Assembly (NCBI RefSeq): GCF_002764115.1
Contig: NZ_CP017943.1
Location: forward strand, 186,001-250,000
Reading direction: 5' to 3'
DNA length: 64,000 bases
Origin: Phyllobacterium zundukense
Lineage (GTDB): Bacteria > Pseudomonadota > Alphaproteobacteria > Rhizobiales > Rhizobiaceae
This document shows, one piece after another, positions 45,380 to 53,704 of the stretch. A program made the translations under genes and the position numbers. Numbering within the stretch: the first letter of the stretch is position 1; each line of letters starts with the position of its first letter. The notes beneath the pieces were generated by a model. The model searched no databases. It saw only the letters and a list, made by a program, of their open reading frames with translations, and had not been told where the DNA came from.

Positions 45380-46195
45380 ATGAAACACCGCCGCCCGACC
45401 GTCGCCGATCTGTTGTCTATAAAGGGTAAGAGGCAACTCACCATGCTGCGCGTTGTCACACTCGAGGAAGCGGAAGCGGCCGAAAAGGCCGGCATCGACC
45501 TTGTCTCCGTTCCACCGCAACTGCTTGGCCCCGCCTTCCGCGAGGTGGCCCCATCCGTCTTCGCCTTTCCCGGGCTCGACGATTTCGTAACGACCGAAGA
45601 TTATCTTCGCGCCGCCTTCCAGGCGATGCGTGCCGACGGCGACGCCGTCTATTGCGCCGCGGGGCTTTCGACAGTCCGACGGCTGCGCGAGGAGGGGATT
45701 CCGGTCTGCGGGCATGTCGGGCTGATCCCGTCGAAAGCCACCTGGACCGGCGGCTTCCGTGCCGTCGGCAAGAGTGCCGCGAGTGCGCTCGAGGTTTGGC
45801 GCCAGGTGAAGGCGCTCGAGGAGGCCGGCGCGTTTGCCGCCGAGATCGAGGTCGTGCCCGCCGAGGTCGCCTCGGCGATCTCCAAGCGCACGTCACTCCT
45901 GATGCTGTCCATGGGTGCCGGCACCGGATGCGACGCCCAGTACCTCTTTGCCGAGGACGTGCTCGGGCAAAACCGTGGCCACTATCCGCGCCATGCCAAG
46001 GTCTATCGCAACTTTGCCGCCGGGTTCGATCGGCTGCAGCAGGAGCGCATCGCAGCCTTCCGTGAATATGTCGAGGACGTGCGGTCCGGCGCCTATCCGG
46101 AAAAGGTACACCTCGTCGGCATAGCGCCGGAGGAGCTTGAGGGTTTTCTGAGTAGGATCGACGCACAGGATCAGACCGTTTCTCGCGCAGGATAA
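45380..46195 (+). CDS. PanB-like ketopantoate hydroxymethyltransferase homologue, divergent metal site
   Basis: A 271-residue protein related to PanB, which transfers a hydroxymethyl group from 5,10-methylene-tetrahydrofolate to 2-oxoisovalerate. The C-terminal half is clearly PanB: GIPVCGHVGLIPSKATWTGG, then ALEEAGAFAAEIEVVPAEV with the catalytic-type glutamate, and MGAGTGCDAQYLFAEDVLG. The N-terminal half departs from PanB: where the family has VGDS and ADMPF (Mg-binding aspartates), this protein has LVSVPPQLLG and APSVFAFPGLDD. It sits 47 bases after mocF and 41 before purU. Placement suggests it handles a folate-bound one-carbon unit from rhizopine demethylation, not pantothenate synthesis. 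That is inference. Confidence 0.75.
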   Translation: MKHRRPTVADLLSIKGKRQLTMLRVVTLEEAEAAEKAGIDLVSVPPQLLGPAFREVAPSVFAFPGLDDFVTTEDYLRAAFQAMRADGDAVYCAAGLSTVRRLREEGIPVCGHVGLIPSKATWTGGFRAVGKSAASALEVWRQVKALEEAGAFAAEIEVVPAEVASAISKRTSLLMLSMGAGTGCDAQYLFAEDVLGQNRGHYPRHAKVYRNFAAGFDRLQQERIAAFREYVEDVRSGAYPEKVHLVGIAPEELEGFLSRIDAQDQTVSRAG

Positions 46196-46236
46196 CAACG
46201 GCTCGGCACTCCGGGACGGCAGAGCAAGGACAAACC

Positions 46237-47121
46237 ATGCACACTTACGTTTTGACGGTCACCTGCAAATCTACCCGCGGCATTGTCGCGGCGCTTTCCG
46301 GCTATCTCGCTGAACAGAGCTGCAACATCATCGACAGTTCGCAGTTCGATGATCTCCAAACCGGCCTGTTCTTCATGCGCATTAGCTTCATCTCGGAGGA
46401 AGGCGTTGGCCGCTCCGCGATTGAGGAAGGGCTGAAGCCGATTGCCGCGAAATTCGCGATGGAAACGGCGCTCCACGACCAGTCAGAGCGCACCAAGGTG
46501 CTCTTGATGGTATCGCGCTTCGGCCATTGCCTGAACGACCTGCTCTATCGCTGGAAGATCGGCGCGCTGCCGATCGAGATCGTCGGCGTCGTCTCCAACC
46601 ACTTCGACTACCAGAAGGTCGTCGTCAATCACGATATCCCCTTCCACCACATTCCGGTCACCAAGGCCAACAAACCGCAGGCCGAAGCCCGGATCATGGA
46701 CGTGGTCGAGCAGACCGGCACGGAGCTGATCGTGCTTGCCCGCTACATGCAGATCCTGTCGGACCAGATGTGCAGCACGATGTCCGGCCAGATCATCAAC
46801 ATCCACCACTCCTTCCTGCCGTCCTTCAAGGGCGCCAACCCATACAAGCAGGCCTATGAGCGCGGTGTGAAGCTGATCGGCGCGACGGCGCACTATGTTA
46901 CCGCGGATCTCGACGAAGGCCCGATCATCGAGCAGGACATCGCCCGCATCACCCATGCGCAGTCGGCTGAGGACTATGTCTCGATCGGCCGAGACGTCGA
47001 AAGCCAGGTGCTGGCCCGTGCCGTGCACGCGCATATCCACCACCGCACCTTCATCAACGGCAACCGCACCGTCGTCTTCCCGGCAAGCCCGGGGAGTTAC
47101 GCGTCGGAAAGGATGGGGTGA
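46237..47121 (+). CDS. purU: Formyltetrahydrofolate deformylase
   Basis: A 294-residue enzyme that hydrolyses 10-formyl-tetrahydrofolate to formate and tetrahydrofolate. The N-terminal ACT domain starts TYVLTVTCKSTRGIVAALSGYLAE; the formyltransferase-fold part has LARYMQILSDQM, INIHHSFLPSFKGANPYKQA with the catalytic N-x-H pattern, and DEGPIIEQD. Length is normal. It precedes folD by three bases. In catabolic operons purU commonly recycles folate when demethylation floods the one-carbon pool, as beside sarcosine oxidase genes. Here the source is probably the MocDEF reaction. Confidence 0.93.
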   Translation: MHTYVLTVTCKSTRGIVAALSGYLAEQSCNIIDSSQFDDLQTGLFFMRISFISEEGVGRSAIEEGLKPIAAKFAMETALHDQSERTKVLLMVSRFGHCLNDLLYRWKIGALPIEIVGVVSNHFDYQKVVVNHDIPFHHIPVTKANKPQAEARIMDVVEQTGTELIVLARYMQILSDQMCSTMSGQIINIHHSFLPSFKGANPYKQAYERGVKLIGATAHYVTADLDEGPIIEQDIARITHAQSAEDYVSIGRDVESQVLARAVHAHIHHRTFINGNRTVVFPASPGSYASERMG

Positions 47122-47124
47122 GGC

Positions 47125-48147
47125 ATGGCCCAAATTTTATACGGAAAACCGATCGCAACCGCTGTTATCAATGCTGTAAAGGCAGGCGCTGCTTCGCTCC
47201 AAGAGACCACCGGCATCGAAACGGGTCTCGCAGTCATTATGGTTGGGGATGACCCAGCAAGTCACACCTATGTCAATGCGAAAAGCAAGATGGCCAAGCA
47301 GTGTGGCTTCCGATCTGTGCAACATATCCTGTCCATCGAAACTTCGCAGGAAGAGCTCTTGGCGCGCGTGGCGTCGCTCAATGCGGACAAGACGATTCAC
47401 GGAATTCTCGTTCAGCTCCCATTGCCGAAGCATCTCGACGCAGAATCAATCATCCAGGCGATCCACCCGGAGAAGGACGTAGATGGTCTTCATGTCGTGA
47501 ACGCTGGAAAGGTAGCGATCGGCGATCTCAAAACGGGTCTGGTCTCTTGCACACCAGCTGGCGTTATGGTGCTCATTCGGCACGTCCACGGAGACGATCT
47601 TTCCGGCCTTAATGCTGTTGTAATCGGTCGGTCGAACCTTTTTGGAAAGCCGATGGCGCAACTGTTGCTCAACGCGAACGCCACCGTGACAATCGCCCAC
47701 TCCCGTACGAGGGATCTGCCGGAGATATGCCGGAAGGCAGATATTCTGGTCGCGGCGGTCGGTCGCCCCGAGATGGTTCAGGGCGACTGGCTGAAGCCCG
47801 GCGCTACGGTAATCGATGTTGGCATCAACCGGATCCCTGCGCCCGAGAAAGGCGAAGGCAAGACGCGGCTTATCGGTGATGTTGCTTTCAAGGAAGCTGA
47901 GCAGGTCGCTGCCGCCATCACGCCCGTTCCGGAAGGTGTCGGCCCCATGACAATCGCGATGCTCATGGCCAACACCCTAAAGGCCGCTCAAAATTCAATC
48001 GATGCTTCCTGTCCTGAGAGTGGCATGGACCTGTCGCAACAACGTCAACAAGGACATGGTTGCAGTCGAGGAAATCTTCCGCCTGCAGAACATGGATCAG
48101 GTCAAGGCGGACGAGAAGGCGTTTCTGGCGTAGCGACGGACAAGTGA
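47125..48147 (+). CDS. folD: Bifunctional methylene-THF dehydrogenase/cyclohydrolase with foreign C-terminal tail
   Basis: A 340-residue FolD, which oxidises 5,10-methylene-THF to methenyl-THF and hydrates it to 10-formyl-[16 protein letters not shown] holds the catalytic Y-x-x-x-K, then [34 protein letters not shown], and the end motif [15 protein letters not shown]. Normal FolD is about 295 residues; here about 48 residues after TLKAAQNS are non-homologous (Gln/Gly-rich, ending [10 protein letters not shown]) and look like read-through into unrelated DNA after loss of the native stop. The core is complete, so activity is likely. With PurU it converts methylene-THF to formate, regenerating THF. 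Confidence 0.88.
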   Translation: MAQILYGKPIATAVINAVKAGAASLQETTGIETGLAVIMVGDDPASHTYVNAKSKMAKQCGFRSVQHILSIETSQEELLARVASLNADKTIHGILVQLPLPKHLDAESIIQAIHPEKDVDGLHVVNAGKVAIGDLKTGLVSCTPAGVMVLIRHVHGDDLSGLNAVVIGRSNLFGKPMAQLLLNANATVTIAHSRTRDLPEICRKADILVAAVGRPEMVQGDWLKPGATVIDVGINRIPAPEKGEGKTRLIGDVAFKEAEQVAAAITPVPEGVGPMTIAMLMANTLKAAQNSIDASCPESGMDLSQQRQQGHGCSRGNLPPAEHGSGQGGREGVSGVATDK

Positions 48148-48291
48148 TTCAATAACAGCGAAGCCCCCCTGCAGAAATTGACAAGGGGAGGTGACGAAAT
48201 GCGAGCGAGTACGGACATTCGTCGCAATCGACAATGGTTCGCCCCACCACCGATGAGATCGGCGCGCGGGCGAAAGTTTAGGATGTCGCAC

Positions 48292-48628
48292 TGCACTTAA
48301 TCGTAAGAATGCGGCCGTTCACGCTTGACCGCTGCACTTAATTTGAGAATGACGTCGCTTGGATTCTCAAATTAACTGCAATATTGAGACTTCAGACGCT
48401 GCGCGGCTCGTGAGGCTATCTAACTGAAATTAATGGAATATTCTGAAGAGAGTGACGCCTAGGCGCCCACACCTGTCAGCAACGAGCAAGAGCCAACGTT
48501 GTGTGGATCGTTTCTCAAATTAACTGCAGTGGTCGGCACCGAATTCTCAAATAAACTGCACGTTATCAAATTAAGTGCAAAGCTAACTCATTGAAATCAC
48601 TGACTCGGCATTCTTATAATTAACTGCA
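48292..48628. mobile_element. IS21-like element reduced to its repeated ends
   Basis: Seven copies of a 17- to 19-base motif (TTCTCAAATTAACTGCA or its reverse complement) lie within 337 bases. Reversed copies are at 48292-48310 and 48333-48350; direct copies are at 48363-48380, 48511-48527, 48543-48560, 48563-48579 and 48610-48628. The two outermost share a TAAGAATG variant and form inverted ends (TGCACTTAATCGTAAGAATG against TGCAGTTAATTATAAGAATG). Multiple terminal repeats beginning TG and ending CA are typical of the IS21 family. No istA or istB gene remains. It is non-autonomous or dead. Confidence 0.6.
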
Positions 48629-48835
48629 GCGCGACAATAGGGGCCGCAGAAATAGACCGGCCTTGTGATTGCGAAGGGTTTCGGGCGGGATGGAATCAAC
48701 TAGATCAGTGAGGCTGGACGCGAGGAGGGTGTGACGGTCGATGTGATCAGCTCCTATCGGCGCCCGCCTCGACCGACAGGCGACGTGCTTCTACACGAGA
48801 CCTTTGCTACGTTCACTGGACACGGGTGCCGACGA

Positions 48836-50308
48836 CTAACCCTCCACCCTGCCGCTCTCGATATAGGTGGCGCCGCCGACCTGAACACGGCGAAGAACCT
48901 GGCGGAATCCGCCGAGCTTAGCTTCGAAGACTTCATTCCGGACGTCTGCAGTCGCCTGCGCTGTCTGTAGGAGCACCTCGTGAAGGACGCGGCCGGTCAT
49001 TGTGTTCGGCTCGGCAATCCCGAGAAGGTGGAGAATGGTCGGAGCAAAATCGCAGATGCCAGAGGGAATTGTGGAGACGGAACCGGGCCCGACAAATGCC
49101 GAGCCGGCGACTATGCCGACTGCGGCGAGTTCCTTCGGATGCAGTCCGCCATGGACGCCCAGCCCGGTGCGGCGATCATTGTCATAGAACGTTCCGCCGA
49201 TGAGGCCAAACGGATCGACGCCGTCATCGGCCCGGAAGGAAAAGGAGACGTCCGGGGCACGAGGATGATCAGCAAAGACCAGATGGCTGCCAAGGCTGCC
49301 GGGCGCAATGCCCTCAGTTTCGTTCTTTGCACGTGTGAACACCGGTCCACACCACGGCTCGCTCGTAATCATTGCCACCAACCGCGCGATCTGTTCGGTG
49401 CTGGGGTCCGCGAGATAAAGCGCGCCGACCTGACCAGGGACGACAACGACATCGGCATCCGGTGCGGGTGCGGTACCAGGTCGGAAGCCGGCATCACGCA
49501 GACTGTCGATCACCGAAACACGTGTTTGACCCGTGACGTGACCATGGTCCGAGATCGCGATGATCTGCACGCCTTCGGTGCGCCCTTCCGCCTCCCACCA
49601 GTCAAGCACACGCCCGAACTGTCGGTCGCAATCGGCGATAATGCCACGCGTCGCCTCGGCGCCGGTGCCATGAAAGTGCGAGGTGATGTCGGGTTCGCCA
49701 TAGGAAAGAACCGTGACGTCCGGTCGGTATTTCGGCCAGACCACCTCAAGAAAGGCCGAGGTGATCCAGTCCTGCCCGGCCGTGTCAGGCTCGGTCCCGG
49801 GCGGCGCTGGCTGTAGCGGCCCAACAACGGCTTCAGCTTCCGCCAATGCATCGTTGGGCGTGCAGGCCTCCTGAAAATGTCCGGAAAGTCGAACATGCCC
49901 GAAATCCTCCGCCTTGTGATGGAAGAAGCGTGTCGTGCCAGGTGTGTTGGTGGCCAACACGGCCATGCTGCGCCCAGTTGCAGCGAGGATCTCGCCGAGC
50001 GCCGGCACAGACAGCAGTCGTCCACCGCTTTCCAGGTCGAGCTTTCGCAGGAGCACGGCGTCTGACGTATCGATGTAGCGCGGCGGTTTAACAGACCGGT
50101 CGACATACTGGTTTCCCACCATGCCATGGCGCCCTGTCGTGGCACCGGTAACAAGACTAGGGAAGGCTGAGCGGGTTTCGCTGGGGTAGATCGTCCGATG
50201 CTCCGACAGCGTAACGCCCAGGGACTGCAAGCGGCAGAGGTTCGGCGTCAAGTCGGAAGAGACGAGGTCGGGGCGAAGGCCGTCGAAGCTGATGATGAGA
50301 AATCGCAT
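48836..50308 (-). CDS. Alkaline-phosphatase-superfamily hydrolase (type I phosphodiesterase-like)
   Basis: A 490-residue hydrolase with two-metal chemistry. D9 lies in SFDGLRPD, the likely nucleophile T45 in YPSETRSAFPSLVTG, the D/H metal site in YGEPDITSHFHG, the second site in AISDHGHVTG, and the last histidine in GVHGGLHPKE. No signal peptide is present, so it is cytoplasmic. It is the last gene of a leftward operon (58288 to 48836) with a peptide-type importer, oxidase and peptidase. It is a close paralogue of 62096-63610, with long identical blocks such as LVTGAT and NTPGTTRFFHHKAEDFGH. Substrate unknown; phosphonate or phosphodiester hydrolysis is expected from the superfamily. Confidence 0.85.
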   Translation of the reverse strand: MRFLIISFDGLRPDLVSSDLTPNLCRLQSLGVTLSEHRTIYPSETRSAFPSLVTGATTGRHGMVGNQYVDRSVKPPRYIDTSDAVLLRKLDLESGGRLLSVPALGEILAATGRSMAVLATNTPGTTRFFHHKAEDFGHVRLSGHFQEACTPNDALAEAEAVVGPLQPAPPGTEPDTAGQDWITSAFLEVVWPKYRPDVTVLSYGEPDITSHFHGTGAEATRGIIADCDRQFGRVLDWWEAEGRTEGVQIIAISDHGHVTGQTRVSVIDSLRDAGFRPGTAPAPDADVVVVPGQVGALYLADPSTEQIARLVAMITSEPWCGPVFTRAKNETEGIAPGSLGSHLVFADHPRAPDVSFSFRADDGVDPFGLIGGTFYDNDRRTGLGVHGGLHPKELAAVGIVAGSAFVGPGSVSTIPSGICDFAPTILHLLGIAEPNTMTGRVLHEVLLQTAQATADVRNEVFEAKLGGFRQVLRRVQVGGATYIESGRVEG

Positions 50309-50351
50309 ATTGTCCTAACTCTTGTTGCCGAGGTGGTTGCGTAGGAATGCG

Positions 50352-51596
50352 TCAGTCGCATATCGCCAGTTCGCGCGACAATGTCCAACCAGCGTCCACT
50401 GATCGCGCGCCGACAGTAAACTGATCTTCGAGCATGAATGCGCCGAGGCCTCGGATATACCAGGGCAACTCATAGGCGAGGACCATGCCAGGTTCGATCT
50501 CCGTTGTTTCATCCGCCGCGATGAACGGCCATTCCTCGACAAACACCGAAGCCCCGAGGCCGTGGCCAAAATGGCCGCGGCAGTACATGTCAAAGCCCTG
50601 AGCATGCATGGTCTTCATTGCCGTTGCATGGACCTCACGCAACGGCACGCCGGGACGGAGGCGTTCCAAGCCGGCTTCAAAGGCGTTGCGCAGAGCGCCG
50701 TAGATTGCCTGCTGATCAGCGCTTGGCCAACCAAGCACGGCGGTGCGCGCGCAATCAGAGGTGTAACCGTCAACGACGCAGCCAAGATCAAGACGGATAA
50801 CGTCTCCGCGTTCGGCTGGACGACCTTTGCCGGTCGCGCCAGGTCCGATCGTGATGCCGCCGTTCGCCAGGACCGGGCCGTTATATCCGAGTTCGGCTGC
50901 GCATTGCGCAGAGGCCGTCCGGAAAACCGAAAGCAGTTCGTCCGCGGTACAGCCGGGCCGGATGTGGGCGATGGCAGCTGCCGTGCCAGCCTCGGCAGAT
51001 TGGCCAGCGAGTTTCAGCCGCTCGATTTCGGCGATGGACTTGATCATTCGCAGGCGACTGACGAGTTTCGAGGCATCCGACCAGCGAACATTGGGGCAGC
51101 TTTCATTGAAGCAGGCCTGATCTGCAACCGGCAGGAAGGCGTGCTCGGTACCGAGCCGCGCAGTTGAAAGCCCGCGGCGAGCCAGGGTCCCCGCAAGCAG
51201 CGCAAATGTCTGTCTGCGGTCAAAGTTTGCTGGTCTTTGATGCACTTGCTCTGGCGGGCGAGCGGCCGAGAGCCGCTCCGTGAGTTGCCCATTCGGGACC
51301 TTACTGATGTCGATCAGATCGACCCAGACCGGAAAGGTGATGATGTCGTCAATTCCGGAAGCGGTTCGAAACTCTTCAGCGTAGAAATCGCCGACAATAG
51401 CCGTGAGGGGCTCTCTCGAATCCGCAGGCACGATCACGAAGACAGCGCCTGCCCGTCGCCAGCCGGCAGCGCCGCCTGGACGTGCTCCCGTGCCATAAAT
51501 GATCGACTCGGGTTGGATCAGCACGATTCCGTCCAGCCCTTCCTGCTCCATGAGGATCTGGGCACGCTGGCGATTGAGTGGGCGGAGAAAGGCCAT
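50352..51596 (-). CDS. M24-family metallopeptidase (Xaa-Pro dipeptidase/creatinase type)
   Basis: A 414-residue pita-bread-fold enzyme. The five metal ligands appear in order: D in RLDLGCVVDGYTSD (two aspartates), H in GHFGHGLG, E in AYELPWY and E in LEDQFTV. The N-terminal creatinase-like domain begins FLRPLNRQRAQILMEQEGLDG. Related enzymes cleave X-Pro dipeptides, creatine or other C-N bonds. It lies 43 bases upstream of the hydrolase gene in the transcript and 26 bases after the oxidase gene. It may process an amide or N-substituted amino compound brought in by the operon's importer. Confidence 0.87.
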   Translation of the reverse strand: MAFLRPLNRQRAQILMEQEGLDGIVLIQPESIIYGTGARPGGAAGWRRAGAVFVIVPADSREPLTAIVGDFYAEEFRTASGIDDIITFPVWVDLIDISKVPNGQLTERLSAARPPEQVHQRPANFDRRQTFALLAGTLARRGLSTARLGTEHAFLPVADQACFNESCPNVRWSDASKLVSRLRMIKSIAEIERLKLAGQSAEAGTAAAIAHIRPGCTADELLSVFRTASAQCAAELGYNGPVLANGGITIGPGATGKGRPAERGDVIRLDLGCVVDGYTSDCARTAVLGWPSADQQAIYGALRNAFEAGLERLRPGVPLREVHATAMKTMHAQGFDMYCRGHFGHGLGASVFVEEWPFIAADETTEIEPGMVLAYELPWYIRGLGAFMLEDQFTVGARSVDAGWTLSRELAICD

Positions 51597-51622
51597 GGGA
51601 TGTTCCTGTTCGAGAAAATGGT

Positions 51623-52762
51623 CTAAATCGGCGCCGCCGAGACCTGGGCCGCCGCAGCTGAGGCGGAAAATCGCGTCGGTCTGTAAGCTTCGAAGTCCGC
51701 TGACGTTCTGCCGTGCAGGATTTCCTCCACCGCGGCACGACCGATCAGCGGACTCAGGGAAATTCCGGAATGCAGGACCGCCAGATGGTAGCCAGCAACA
51801 CCTGGCAGAGGGCCAAAGACGGGCTTTCCGTCGGTAGGATAAGGTCTGACGGTGATCCTCACCGAGGCGATCTTGACGTCCCGCACGGTCGGAAGAACGG
51901 TTTGCACCAGTCTTGCGATTTCCTCAGCGCCTTCCTTCCCCGCATCCGGCGCGTGGATATCATTGAGCGTCTGATCAGCGGACTTTGCGTGTAAAAGCAG
52001 ACGGCCCGCACCCTCCGGCTTGATATAGATATTCGGCGCCTTGATGACCCTGCTGATATTGTTGCGGGTCACGTCTGTGGTCACGGTCATTCCCGGTCGC
52101 CAATCCAGCGGGACGGAATATCCGAGGCGAATTCCAATGGCGTTGGACGCGCGGCCCGCGCAATTGATGACATAGTCGGCTTCCATTTCGCGTCCGTCAC
52201 CAAGCCTTACACCTGCGACCCGACCCGAACGTTCCAGGAGATCTGCGACTCGGGCTTCGACAAGGGTCGTCCCGCGGCGCTCCGCTTCCCGCATAAGCAC
52301 GTGGCGGTACACGACGGTATCGACAGCGCCATCCGTCGGATAATATACGGCTTCACAGCCTTCCAAACTCGATCGGGAAACATCCGGCTCCAGGGCAAGC
52401 ACGTCGTCGGCACTTAACAACTCGATCGGATGGCCATAGGAACGCAGCCGATCGAGCCGCGCGGCATGGTTCTTTGCTTTCTCGGTATTCGCTGGCCACC
52501 ACTCGAGGGCGCCCGTAAGCCTTAGCCAGTTCGCATGGCCGATCTCGTCGCCGAGTTCACGATGAGCCGAGTTTCCACGCATCAGGAGGCGGTAGTAATC
52601 CTCTGGATTTTTGTCGTGGCAATTCAGCCAGGCAAAGCTGGCTAAGGTCGCTCCACCTCTCAACCCCTCGGGATCGACGACCGTAACGCTCGCACCCTCT
52701 TTGGCCAGGTGATAGGCAACAGAGCAACCGATTGCGCCCGCTCCGATAACAATTATTCTCAT
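51623..52762 (-). CDS. FAD-dependent amino-acid/amine oxidase (DAO family)
   Basis: A 379-residue flavoprotein of the D-amino-acid oxidase/sarcosine oxidase family. IIVIGAGAIGCSVAYHLAKEGASVTVVDPE is the FAD site; GGATLASFAWLN follows, then a substrate domain and the C-terminal GVAGYHLAVLHSGISLSPLIG region that closes over the flavin. No signal peptide. It would oxidise a secondary or primary amino acid to an imino or keto acid. The gene lies between the ABC permease and the M24 peptidase genes in one leftward operon, so the imported compound probably contains an amino-acid-like part. Confidence 0.88.
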   Translation of the reverse strand: MRIIVIGAGAIGCSVAYHLAKEGASVTVVDPEGLRGGATLASFAWLNCHDKNPEDYYRLLMRGNSAHRELGDEIGHANWLRLTGALEWWPANTEKAKNHAARLDRLRSYGHPIELLSADDVLALEPDVSRSSLEGCEAVYYPTDGAVDTVVYRHVLMREAERRGTTLVEARVADLLERSGRVAGVRLGDGREMEADYVINCAGRASNAIGIRLGYSVPLDWRPGMTVTTDVTRNNISRVIKAPNIYIKPEGAGRLLLHAKSADQTLNDIHAPDAGKEGAEEIARLVQTVLPTVRDVKIASVRITVRPYPTDGKPVFGPLPGVAGYHLAVLHSGISLSPLIGRAAVEEILHGRTSADFEAYRPTRFSASAAAAQVSAAPI

Positions 52763-52831
52763 TTATAAACCCTGCGATCTGTTTGATCCTCTTGCCGCTG
52801 ATACGGCTGCAGCCTCCGCTGCGTTCCCGCA

Positions 52832-53701
52832 TCACTGCAGTCCCTTGTCCAGCCGGTCGCGCAGCCAGTCGCCCAACAAACTGATCGAGAGCGTTGTCGT
52901 GACGATCAGCACAGCAGGCGCAAACATGATCCAGGGCGCACGGGTCATATACTCCCGGCCATAGCCGACCATATTGCCGAGGCTCGTCAGCGGGGGCTGA
53001 ACGCCAAGGCCCAGGAAGGACAGGCTGCTTTCCATGAGGATGATCTCCGGGAAGCTGAGCGTCATGGAAACAATGAGCGTCGATGAGATATTCGGGAGGA
53101 TATGCCGCAAATATACCCGCGTCGGGCTCGCACCCAATTGACGAACAGCGCCGGCATAGCCTTGCGCACTGGCTGAGATCGCAAGCCCGCGAGAGATACG
53201 GGCATAACGCTCCCAGCCGTAAAGCCCCATCAGTCCGATGAATAACGGCAAAGCGTTGCCGAAAAACGCAAGCACCGACAGGGAGAGGATGAGGAACGGC
53301 ATGGCCGCCTGGAAGTCGGCGAGCATCAGGATGAATTGCTCGACGCGACCACGAAAGTGGGCCGCCGCAAAACCCATCGTCGTGCCAAAGCAAGCCGAAA
53401 TCAGCGTCGCCCCCAGTGCGACCAGAACCGAGATACGAACGGACACGATCAATCGCGACAGAATATCGCGTCCCAGTTCGTCCGTTCCGAGCAGATGCTG
53501 CGGGTGGAATGGCGAGGCCAGCCGGTTCGGCAGATCAAGAGCGGTGTATTGGTATGGGGTGATTTGATCGGCGAGCAGCGCTACGGCGACGATAAGAACA
53601 ATCCAGAGCAAGCTAGCGATGACGGATAATGGGATCCGACGGTGTTTAGTGTTCTTCCGCTTGCCAGCTGCTGTTTCGGTCACTTTTTCCATCATGTTCA
53701 T
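52832..53701 (-). CDS. ABC transporter permease, DppC type
   Basis: A 289-residue permease of the peptide/nickel importer class. An N-terminal helix (SVIASLLWIVLIVAVALLA) precedes HPQHLLGTDELGRDILSRL, the DppC marker, and the coupling loop VRQLGASPTRVYLRHILPN lies near residue 205. Four bases separate it from the DppB-type gene upstream. Together with that gene and two ATPases it forms the second peptide-type importer of the window. Confidence 0.9.
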   Translation of the reverse strand: MNMMEKVTETAAGKRKNTKHRRIPLSVIASLLWIVLIVAVALLADQITPYQYTALDLPNRLASPFHPQHLLGTDELGRDILSRLIVSVRISVLVALGATLISACFGTTMGFAAAHFRGRVEQFILMLADFQAAMPFLILSLSVLAFFGNALPLFIGLMGLYGWERYARISRGLAISASAQGYAGAVRQLGASPTRVYLRHILPNISSTLIVSMTLSFPEIILMESSLSFLGLGVQPPLTSLGNMVGYGREYMTRAPWIMFAPAVLIVTTTLSISLLGDWLRDRLDKGLQ

Positions 53702-53704
53702 GTC

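Noticed and set aside
48292..48628. CRISPR-like array
   Set aside because: The repeats are short, occur in both orientations with irregular spacing, and no cas gene is near; an IS21-like element fits better.
48980..49816. 278-codon plus-strand frame inside the hydrolase gene
   Set aside because: It is antisense to a strongly conserved hydrolase; the translation has no family features, as expected from high-GC shadow frames.
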